The notes under the pieces are model-generated. The model had not been told where the DNA came from, did not search any database, and was given only the letters and a program-made list of their open reading frames with translations. Below are positions 57,836 through 64,000 of a stretch of 64,000 nucleotides of DNA, one piece after another. Source of the stretch: an uncultured Kiloniellaceae bacterium. GTDB taxonomy: Bacteria; Pseudomonadota; Alphaproteobacteria; Kiloniellales; Kiloniellaceae. The stretch is taken from assembly GCA_947500035.1 (NCBI GenBank), contig CANMQP010000005.1, positions 62,001 to 126,000 on the forward strand, written 5' to 3'. Every line of letters starts with the position of its first letter. The stretch's first letter is position 1. The position numbers and the translations under genes are program-made.

Positions 57836-58792
57836 TTACCCGGCGACGTTCTGGTGCCCCGGGAGCGCTTCGTATAGGGCCTTGTCCCCTGCAGCTTCGT
57901 CCCGGACCCACTCCAAAAAAGCTTTGATCTTCGGTTGCCTGGCGTTTTGAGGCGGATAGACGGCATAGTGGTGAAACGCCGTCGGCATATCCAGACTGCT
58001 GGAGAAGGGCTTCACCAGCCGTCCCGCCGCAAGATCCGCGATCACGAAGGCCCGCGCAGCCACCACAACGCCCAAACCCCCGATCGCAGCACTGACGGCC
58101 ATATCATCCATGGAAAAGCGGATGCCCCGGGTCGTATCCACGCCTGTCACGCCGGCATAATCGAGCCATCTCGGCCAGCTCGGCGCGGAATCGCTCTCCA
58201 TCACCCAATCGACGTGCAGCAAGGCCTGTTCACGCAAATCCTGCGGTTCGGCCAGTTTATGAGGCGGTGCAACCAACGCTGGGCTGCAAACGGGAAAGGC
58301 GACGTCCTTAATCAGAAGCTCGCTGGTGAACTGCCCATATTCGCCTTTGCCATAGCGCAAGGCGACATCCACGTTCCCGCGGCTGAAATCAGCCAACTGG
58401 TTCGAAGCGTCGATCCTTACTTCGATGTCCGGATAGCTTTGCCGGAAGCGCTCCAAACGGGGCAGAAGCCATCGCATGCCAAAGGAGGGGCTGACGCTCA
58501 CCGTCAGGATTCCCGGATCGTGATGCGCCTGCAGGCTTCGTATGCCTTCGTGAAGGCTGTCGAAGCCGTTGCGGATGGCGGGCAGGGCGGCCCGGGCCGC
58601 TTCGCTTAAGGCAAGGGCGCGCGTGGTCCGGATGAAAAGCTGGACCCCCAGCGTGGCTTCCAGTTGCTTGATCTGCTGGCTGACGGCGGCCGGGGTGACG
58701 TTCAACTCCTCGGCGGCCTGGCGAAAGCTGAGATGGCGCGCCGCAGCCTCGAAGGCACGGAGGCTATTCAGAGGTGGGAGTTTGTGTTTCAT
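57836..58792 (-). CDS. LysR-family transcriptional regulator (GcvA-like)
   Basis: A 318-residue LysR regulator. The HTH is at about residues 8-65 (LRAFEAAARHLSFRQAAEEL, then VTPAAVSQQIKQLEATLG). The effector domain spans about 95-300 (ILTVSVSPSFGMRWLLPRLE; FSRGNVDVALRYGKGEYG), with the GcvA-type signature. Its ATG is 5 bases from a perfect 29-bp palindrome, and it is divergent from the CmcJ-like gene. It is therefore the probable autoregulated activator of that gene. Confidence 0.9.
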   Translation of the reverse strand: MKHKLPPLNSLRAFEAAARHLSFRQAAEELNVTPAAVSQQIKQLEATLGVQLFIRTTRALALSEAARAALPAIRNGFDSLHEGIRSLQAHHDPGILTVSVSPSFGMRWLLPRLERFRQSYPDIEVRIDASNQLADFSRGNVDVALRYGKGEYGQFTSELLIKDVAFPVCSPALVAPPHKLAEPQDLREQALLHVDWVMESDSAPSWPRWLDYAGVTGVDTTRGIRFSMDDMAVSAAIGGLGVVVAARAFVIADLAAGRLVKPFSSSLDMPTAFHHYAVYPPQNARQPKIKAFLEWVRDEAAGDKALYEALPGHQNVAG

Positions 58793-58796
58793 ATGT

Positions 58797-58825
58797 TTTA
58801 TTAATTAGAAAAACTAATTAATAAA
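58797..58825. promoter_or_regulatory. Perfect palindromic LysR-type operator
   Basis: TTTATTAATTAG (58797-58808) and CTAATTAATAAA (58814-58825) are perfect inverted copies around AAAAA, with no mismatch. It contains the T-N11-A LysR box shape (ATTAG-AAAAA-CTAAT) and lies between the divergent LysR and CmcJ-like genes. Confidence 0.8.
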
Positions 58826-58946
58826 CAAGAAGATCTCGTTTGTCCATCACCGCTTTTAGACACATCTCTAGATCCTGTTAGTGAGAGACGAAGGGCCTGT
58901 GCGTCGTGTGCTGTCGACCCCTCTTTACAAGACCTGGAGAAAGCAG

Positions 58947-59768
58947 ATGCTGGATAATGTCATTGGTAAGGTAAGCTACATAGTTCGCGACGCGGCGCGT
59001 CCGGTTATTCATATCGGTGAGGCAGGTGACAGGCCGGAGCGGTCCGCTGAGTACGTGGCGCAATCCGTGCCCATCTTCAATGCTCGTGAACTGGAGGAAA
59101 CCCCCTCATTGAGTGCCGAGGGCTTTGCTCTGCTCCATCACCCGACCGGGGTAAAAGACTTCAGCGACAGCCGTGAGGTTGAGAGCAGATACTATGATGA
59201 GGTCGTCGATCTGGTGAAGTCGGAGACCGGCGCCTCGCTGGTGATTCCCTTCGATCATACGACTCGGGTCGATGCGCCGACGGACGGTGTCCGCGGTCCG
59301 GCGCGCCACGTGCACAACGACTACACGCCAAAATCCATCGCACAGCGAAGCATCGATCTGCTGGGCGAAGCGAAGGCGGCAAAAGCGCTGGAGGGGCGGG
59401 TTGCGCAAGTCAACGTCTGGCGGCCCCTGGAAAACCCGGTGAAAACATCACCTCTGGCCCTGATCGACGCCCGCACGCTGGCACCGGAAGACCTGGTTGC
59501 CACCGATCTGATCTTTCCGGACCGGATCGGAGAGATTTACAGTGTGGCCTACAATCCGGAGCATCGCTGGCTGCATTTTCCGGAGATGACACCGGAGGAA
59601 GTCTTGCTGATCAAAGGCTACGATTCGGCGGGTTACGACCCGGCAGGCGACGGGACCGCCCGCTTCAGTCCGCATACGGCCTTCGAATTGCCCCGCGCGG
59701 CCGGTTTCGTGCCGCCCCGCAAGTCGATCGAAATCCGAACCATGGCGTTCTTCGGTCTGAACGCTTAA
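58947..59768 (+). CDS. CmcJ/NvfI-family (AsaB-like) putative non-heme iron oxygenase
   Basis: A 273-residue cytoplasmic protein. The block RHVHNDYT contains H123-N124-D125, matching the H-x-D iron motif of the family, with a second His near 206-210 (NPEHRWLHFP). Other family-like blocks are VAQVNVWRPLENPV and SVAYNPEHRWLHFPEMTPEEV. Known relatives: CmcJ in cephamycin methoxylation and NvfI, an Fe/2-oxoglutarate endoperoxygenase. Bacterial homologues outside these pathways have no known substrate. The ATG at 58947 has GGAG upstream; a GTG at 58881 is in frame but has no such site. It is regulated by the divergent LysR protein, presumably via the palindrome. Confidence 0.8.
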   Translation: MLDNVIGKVSYIVRDAARPVIHIGEAGDRPERSAEYVAQSVPIFNARELEETPSLSAEGFALLHHPTGVKDFSDSREVESRYYDEVVDLVKSETGASLVIPFDHTTRVDAPTDGVRGPARHVHNDYTPKSIAQRSIDLLGEAKAAKALEGRVAQVNVWRPLENPVKTSPLALIDARTLAPEDLVATDLIFPDRIGEIYSVAYNPEHRWLHFPEMTPEEVLLIKGYDSAGYDPAGDGTARFSPHTAFELPRAAGFVPPRKSIEIRTMAFFGLNA

Positions 59769-59791
59769 CTGGAACCTTAAGTTGGGGGAAC

Positions 59792-60214
59792 ATGACAAAG
59801 GACCAGAAACCCTACACAGGCAGCTGTCTCTGCGGAGCAGTCAGCTACGAAATCACCGGTCCCTTGCGGCCGGTGGTTGCCTGTCACTGTAACCAGTGCC
59901 GGAAAACTTCCGGACATTATGTGGCCGCGACCCAGGGGCGTTGGGATCACTTGCATTTGAAACAGGAAGACGGGCTTGCCTGGTTTCGTTCCTCCGAGAC
60001 TGCGAGCAGAGGGTTCTGCAGGGAGTGCGGCAGCAGCCTATTCTGGCGGCGACATGGCGATGAATTCTTTTCCATCATGGCTGGCACGATTGACTCACCC
60101 ACGGGCCTCAGCGTGGCTTGCCACATTTTTGCCGATACCAAGGGCGACTACTACCAGATACCGGACGACGTTCCGGTCGCTGAGCTGGACGACCTGGAGG
60201 CCTTGAAGCCTTAG
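59792..60214 (+). CDS. GFA-family zinc protein
   Basis: A 140-residue protein of the glutathione-dependent formaldehyde-activating enzyme (Gfa/Cenp-V) family. Zn-binding cysteines are in GSCLCGAVSYEI, ACHCNQCRKTSG and GFCRECGSSLFWRR, all in the standard order. Known Gfa promotes S-hydroxymethylglutathione formation, but most members of this large family are uncharacterised. It lies 23 bases after the CmcJ-like gene and may be co-transcribed with it. Confidence 0.88.
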   Translation: MTKDQKPYTGSCLCGAVSYEITGPLRPVVACHCNQCRKTSGHYVAATQGRWDHLHLKQEDGLAWFRSSETASRGFCRECGSSLFWRRHGDEFFSIMAGTIDSPTGLSVACHIFADTKGDYYQIPDDVPVAELDDLEALKP

Positions 60215-60250
60215 GTGCCGCCCGATCTTTCCCCTTGAACTGGCGGCACC
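60214..60250. terminator. Hairpin between convergent genes
   Basis: GGTGCCGCC (60214-60222) and GGCGGCACC (60242-60250) are perfect 9-bp inverted copies. It starts at the last base of the GFA stop codon and lies between the convergent GFA and DUF465 genes. There is no T run, so termination is only presumed. Confidence 0.5.
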
Positions 60251-60274
60251 CCGACTCTGGTGGGCTTTGGAGGA

Positions 60275-60535
60275 CTAACTCGGGCCCTCTGCAATTTCAT
60301 GGGCCCGGATCATCTCCAGCAGCTCGTCTTTCAGCAGAATGCGCTGTTTCTTCAGATCTTCCATGGCGAAATCGCCACGGGCCTCGATTTCCTGCTCAAT
60401 ACGGCGGATTTCCCGATCGACTTCGTGATATTCGTCGAAGAGTTTCGCAAAATGGGCGTTCGAGATTTTCAGTGCGTGGATGGCGTCTTCATGCTCCGGC
60501 AGGTCATGCCTCAGGTCGTGGTGTTCTCCGTACAT
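60275..60535 (-). CDS. DUF465 family protein (YdcH-like)
   Basis: An 86-residue helical protein. It has the DUF465 pattern of a two-helix hairpin: ISNAHFAKLFDEYHEVDREI, then RRIEQEIEARGDFAMEDLKK, then QRILLKDELLEMI. The ATG at 60535 is chosen because the upstream part of the open frame (to 60640) has no family similarity. Function is unknown; the family is widespread in Proteobacteria. It is convergent with the GFA gene. Confidence 0.85.
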   Translation of the reverse strand: MYGEHHDLRHDLPEHEDAIHALKISNAHFAKLFDEYHEVDREIRRIEQEIEARGDFAMEDLKKQRILLKDELLEMIRAHEIAEGPS

Positions 60536-60718
60536 ATCATCTCGCTTTGCCGTGTGGTTATTGCAAAGAAGTTTAGTGGATCGAGAGATGCAGGCTTTGA
60601 TGTGGCTCAACTTCGGAGAGTGGCACGCGGATGCCTCCAAAGGAAAAGGCCGCCGCGGAACTCCCCAAGCGGGAGTAACGCAACGGCCCGACTTCCCTGT
60701 TGATCGAAGCTTTAGGCT

Positions 60719-61810
60719 TTAACCTGCAAGCGATTTTCCGGTCGAGCCCAAGTCATCGAAGGCCTGCTTCAGGCGCGCGACCATCGATTCTTCGCCTTTG
60801 CGTAGCCAGACGCGCGGATCGTACTGCTTCTTGTAGGGTTTATCGTCGTCCGGATCGATCTGGTACTTAAACGCCCGGTCGTTCTCTTCAACATACTTGC
60901 CGACCGCTTCAGCGAAGGCGAACTGCGTGTCGGTGTCGATGTTCATCTTGAAGACACCGTAGCTGACGGCCTCGGTAATCTTGGCTTTTTCCGAGCCCGA
61001 GCCACCGTGGAACACGAAGTCGAAGTGCTTGTCCGCACCGCCGAGCGTTTTTTGCGCCAGCTCCTGGGAGTGGGCCAGTATTTCAGGCCGCAGAACCACG
61101 TTGCCTGGCTTGTAGACACCATGCACGTTGCCGAAGGCAGCCGCGACCGAGAAGTGGCCGATCGGCGAGAGCAACTCGTGTGCCCGCATGACCTCTTCCG
61201 GCTGGGTGTAAAGCTTGCTGTTGTCGATCTGGTCGACGTCCTGGCCGACACCGTCTTCCTCGCCGCCGGTGACACCCAGCTCGATCTCCAGACTCATGTC
61301 GATCGGCGCCAGGCGCTTGAGGATACGTGCGCATTCCGCGAGGTTTTCTTCGATCGGCTCCTCGGAGAGATCGAGCATGTGGGAGGAGAAGAGGGGGCGG
61401 CCGGTTCGGGCATATTCCTCTTCACTGGCGGCGATCATGCCCTCGACCCAGGGGATCAGCTTGCGGTTGGCGTGATCGGTGTGCAGAACCGCGCAGACGC
61501 CGTAGGCCTTGGCGACAGTATGTACGTGCCGGGCTGCCGAGATCGCACCCAGAACCTTGGCCTCCTCACTGTCTTTAATGCCTTTGCCGGCAAAGAACTG
61601 CGCGCCGCCGCCGGAGAGCTGGATGATAACATCCGAGCCGGCAGCCGCGGCGGCTTCCAGGACTGCGTTGCAGCCGTGCGTGTTGACGATGTTGACCGCT
61701 GGCAGCGCGTAACCGCCGTCCTTGCAGGCTTTGACCAGGGCCAAATAGTCGGATCCGGTGACCACACCTGCTTCCAGGCCGGTCGTTTTCGTTGAAGGTA
61801 CAGCTGACAT
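60719..61810 (-). CDS. fbaA: Class II fructose-bisphosphate aldolase
   Basis: A 363-residue zinc aldolase of glycolysis/gluconeogenesis that cleaves fructose 1,6-bisphosphate. Matches to E. coli FbaA include LPAVNIVNTHGCNAVLE, AVLHTDHANRKLIPWVEGM (zinc His region), PLFSSHMLDLSEEPIEENL, GVTGGEEDGV and FGNVHGVYKPGNVVL. Also matching are DFVFHGGSGSEKAKI and GVFKMNIDTDTQFAF. The C-terminal block is DPRVWLRKGEESMVARL. It is of the longer class II-A type. A single gene, it is separated from fdhA by about 300 bases. Confidence 0.95.
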   Translation of the reverse strand: MSAVPSTKTTGLEAGVVTGSDYLALVKACKDGGYALPAVNIVNTHGCNAVLEAAAAAGSDVIIQLSGGGAQFFAGKGIKDSEEAKVLGAISAARHVHTVAKAYGVCAVLHTDHANRKLIPWVEGMIAASEEEYARTGRPLFSSHMLDLSEEPIEENLAECARILKRLAPIDMSLEIELGVTGGEEDGVGQDVDQIDNSKLYTQPEEVMRAHELLSPIGHFSVAAAFGNVHGVYKPGNVVLRPEILAHSQELAQKTLGGADKHFDFVFHGGSGSEKAKITEAVSYGVFKMNIDTDTQFAFAEAVGKYVEENDRAFKYQIDPDDDKPYKKQYDPRVWLRKGEESMVARLKQAFDDLGSTGKSLAG

Positions 61811-62112
61811 CTCAACCCCATATTCTCGTGGTGAAACCGTTAGGCCGACAGCATTCTGGCCGGTTCACGGCTGGCTGACTGATATTGATTCAGTATGTTT
61901 GGGCACAGTCTTGCCGGGCAGGACTGCGCGATGGCCGGAATTTATCTGACCAGGCGCTCCAACGCACGCGATTCTCGCAGGCTCACGCGTTAAATATGGC
62001 CGAGATTACACTTCACCGCGGAAGGCCCCGATAAATCCTGTCCTGATCTATCGGGGGCTCTCGAAATTAACCAAACCGGTCAGCGGCCCCACTCTCTGCG
62101 GCGGACCTGCGC
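61811..62112. other. Intergenic region with a large hairpin
   Basis: About 300 bases with no gene. CCCCGATA (62026-62033) and TATCGGGG (62049-62056) form a perfect hairpin with a 15-base loop, about 55 bases past the fdhA stop. It may end that transcript although no T run follows. The left part presumably carries the fbaA promoter. Confidence 0.5.
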
Positions 62113-64000
62113 CTACTGTGCCGCCACGGCTTGAACCGGTTCGATCCGGGCCGCACAGAACTTGAACTCGGGAATTTTCCCGAAGGGATCGAGCTGTGGG
62201 TTGGTCAGGACGTTGGCGGCTGCCTCCGCGAAGCAGAAGGGGATGAAGAGCATTCCCTCGGGCACGTCCCCGTCTTGGCGGACCTTGAGCAGGATCGTGC
62301 CGCGCCGGGTCTGGACCTGGACGTAATCGCCCGGCTCCACGCCCATGCGCAGAATATCGCGCGCATTCACCATCACGACGGCTTCCGGCTCCAGCGTGTC
62401 GAGCGCGGTGGCCCGGCGGGTCATGGCGCCGGTGTGCCAGTGCTCGAGCATCCGTCCCGTGGTCAGGACCATGGGATAGTCGTTGTCCGGCAATTCATCC
62501 GGCGGAATCAGCTTGGCGGGAACGATCTTGCCGCGGCCGCTGGTGGTGGGGAAGCCGTTGACAAAGATGATCTCGTTGCCCGGCTCATCCGGCGCATCGC
62601 AAGGGTAGGTCACCGAGTCCTCGCGCTCCAGGCGGTCCCAGGTGATGTTGTTCAGCGACGGCATGACCTGCGCCATCTCGGCGAAAACGTCCTTGGGATG
62701 CAGATAGCTCCAGTCGAGGCCGATACCCTGGGCCAGGGCCTGGGTAATCCACCAGTCCTGACGGGCCTCGCCAGGAGGCGGCACGACCTGCCGGGCCAGC
62801 TGGACCTGACGGTTGGTGTTGGTGAAGGTGCCGGTCTTTTCCGCATGGGCCGAGGCCGGCAGGATCACGTCCGCGTGCCAGGCGGTCTCGGTCATGAAAA
62901 TATCCTGAACCACCAGATGCTCGAGCTTTGCGAGGGCTTGCCGGGCGTGGTTCTGATCCGGGTCGGACATCGCCGGGTTCTCGCCCATGATGTACATGGC
63001 TTTGACCTGGCCGTCGTGGATCGCGTTGATGGTCTCCACCACGGTCAGACCGCGTTTCGGATCCATGGGTTTTCCCCAGAAGGATTCGATGGACTCACGC
63101 ACCTCGTCCTTCTCGACCGAGCGGTAATCCGGATAGAACATCGGGATCAGGCCGGCGTCGGATGCCCCCTGAACGTTGTTCTGACCGCGCAGGGGATGCA
63201 GCCCCGTGCCGGGCCGGCCGACCTGGCCCGTGATCAGCGCTAGCGTGATCAGGCAGCGCGAGTTATCGGTGCCGTGCACATGCTGAGAGATGCCCATGCC
63301 CCAGAAGATGATCGAGGTGCGGGCGGTCGCATAGGTGCGTGCGACGTCCCGGATGACGGCGGCTTCAATGCCGCACACCTTCTCCATCTCCTCCGGCGAA
63401 TAGTCTTTCACCCGCTCCTGGAGATCCTCGAAGCCCTCGGTATTGGCTTGCACGTATTGCCGGTCATAGAGCTCTTCCTCGATGATCGTGTAGAGCATGG
63501 CGTTGAGTAGTGCCACGTCGCGGCCCGCTTTGAACTGCAGGCTATGGCTGGCATAGCGCGAGAGGTTCTGGGCGCGCGGATCCATGATGATCAGTTTGGT
63601 GCCGCGCTTGGCCGCCCGCTTGAAGTAGGTCGCTGCCACCGGGTGGTTCTGCGCGGGCCGTGCGCCGATGACGATGGCACACTCCGCATCGTCGATGGCC
63701 GTAAAGGGCGCGGACACCGCACCGGAACCGACCGTTTCCATCAGGGCAGCCACGGAGGAGGCATGGCAGAGCCGGGTGCAGTGGTCGACGTTGTTGCTGC
63801 CGAAGCCGGTGCGCACCAGTTTCTGGAAGAGATAGGCTTCTTCGTTAGAGCCTTTGGCGGAGCCGAAACCGGCCATGGAGAAGGGCCCGTGTTCGTCCCG
63901 GATGGCTCTCAGGCCGCTGGATGCGCGCTCGAGCGCTTCTTCCCATGTGGCTTCCCGGAAGACGGCGCTGTAATCGCCGTCCCGCATCTGGGCCTGCCAG
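62113..64000 (-). CDS. fdhA: Formate dehydrogenase alpha subunit (Mo/W-bis-MGD), 5' end outside window
   Basis: 628 residues are visible; the N-terminal iron-sulfur domains lie beyond base 64000, as the frame stays open to the edge. The catalytic segment NVDHCTRLCHASSVAALMET carries Cys-His where E. coli FdhF has selenocysteine-His, so this is a Cys-type enzyme. Other molybdopterin blocks are SRCLITLALITGQVGRPGTG, LRGQNNVQGASDAG, AMYIMGENPAMSDPDQNHA and HADVILPASAHAEKTGTFTN. The C-terminal MGD-binding domain is VLTTGRMLEHWHTGAMTRR. Reaction: formate to CO2. It probably uses NAD with beta/gamma subunits outside the window. It needs the MoaA, MobA and FdhD made by genes 10 kb to the left. Confidence 0.93.
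   Translation of the reverse strand, partial: WQAQMRDGDYSAVFREATWEEALERASSGLRAIRDEHGPFSMAGFGSAKGSNEEAYLFQKLVRTGFGSNNVDHCTRLCHASSVAALMETVGSGAVSAPFTAIDDAECAIVIGARPAQNHPVAATYFKRAAKRGTKLIIMDPRAQNLSRYASHSLQFKAGRDVALLNAMLYTIIEEELYDRQYVQANTEGFEDLQERVKDYSPEEMEKVCGIEAAVIRDVARTYATARTSIIFWGMGISQHVHGTDNSRCLITLALITGQVGRPGTGLHPLRGQNNVQGASDAGLIPMFYPDYRSVEKDEVRESIESFWGKPMDPKRGLTVVETINAIHDGQVKAMYIMGENPAMSDPDQNHARQALAKLEHLVVQDIFMTETAWHADVILPASAHAEKTGTFTNTNRQVQLARQVVPPPGEARQDWWITQALAQGIGLDWSYLHPKDVFAEMAQVMPSLNNITWDRLEREDSVTYPCDAPDEPGNEIIFVNGFPTTSGRGKIVPAKLIPPDELPDNDYPMVLTTGRMLEHWHTGAMTRRATALDTLEPEAVVMVNARDILRMGVEPGDYVQVQTRRGTILLKVRQDGDVPEGMLFIPFCFAEAAANVLTNPQLDPFGKIPEFKFCAARIEPVQAVAAQ

Overview
The window is about 64 kb of GC-rich DNA from a free-living alphaproteobacterium. 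Several typical alphaproteobacterial families point this way: DUF2336, DUF1127, DUF6505/DUF6352, an IolC fused to a DUF2090 aldolase domain, and a SIS-domain RpiR regulator beside inositol genes. A Rhodospirillales/Kiloniellales- or Rhodobacterales-like host is plausible but not proven. I see no rRNA, tRNA, CRISPR array, insertion sequence or phage gene.

Layout, left to right. (1) 1-11152: the end of a spermidine synthase, a DUF2336 protein, a leftward operon XRE/cupin regulator-kbl-tdh-mttB homologue with a divergent GlxA-type AraC regulator, a sCache_2 chemoreceptor and a P1/S58 peptidase. (2) 11153-12818: a long AT-rich leader with a near-consensus sigma-54 promoter driving a THxN-type PEP-CTERM protein. 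(3) 12926-16772: a four-gene Mla/MCE lipid-transport operon. (4) 16773-23270: a tiny membrane-protein ORF and an 1889-codon RTX protein built of DxDGSE repeats. (5) 23588-28412: hexuronate catabolism (kdgK, GntR regulator, uxaC, uxuB). (6) 28503-33531: a gamma-glutamyltransferase paralogue, a D-threonine aldolase/D-serine dehydratase-like enzyme, two long hairpins, an acyl-CoA synthetase and ArfB.

(7) 33578-44780: inositol and sugar-phosphate genes. These are a GntR regulator, iolC-DUF2090, iolG, an RpiR regulator, a Sel1-like secreted protein, an inositol-monophosphatase-family enzyme and a three-gene AfuABC-like ABC importer. A perfect GGAA-N6-TTCC palindrome lies between phosphatase and importer. 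I read this as a candidate system that imports a phosphorylated cyclitol or sugar, dephosphorylates it and feeds inositol catabolism.

(8) 44940-55739 and 62113-64000: formate dehydrogenase and molybdenum-cofactor functions. These are a degenerate biotin-ligase-fold protein, DUF6505, DUF6352, moaA, fdhD, mobA, and at the right edge the alpha subunit of a Cys-type formate dehydrogenase. A 1334-residue SARP/cyclase/ATPase/TPR regulator sits in the middle. (9) 55778-61810: a methyltransferase, a GNAT gene with two compensating frameshifts, a DUF1127 gene plus a 33-residue membrane peptide, a LysR/CmcJ-like divergent pair around a perfect 29-bp palindrome, a GFA-family protein, DUF465 and class II fructose-bisphosphate aldolase.

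Gene calls rest on protein-family recognition by eye from the translated sequence. Operators and hairpins were found by reading the bases. No database search was run.
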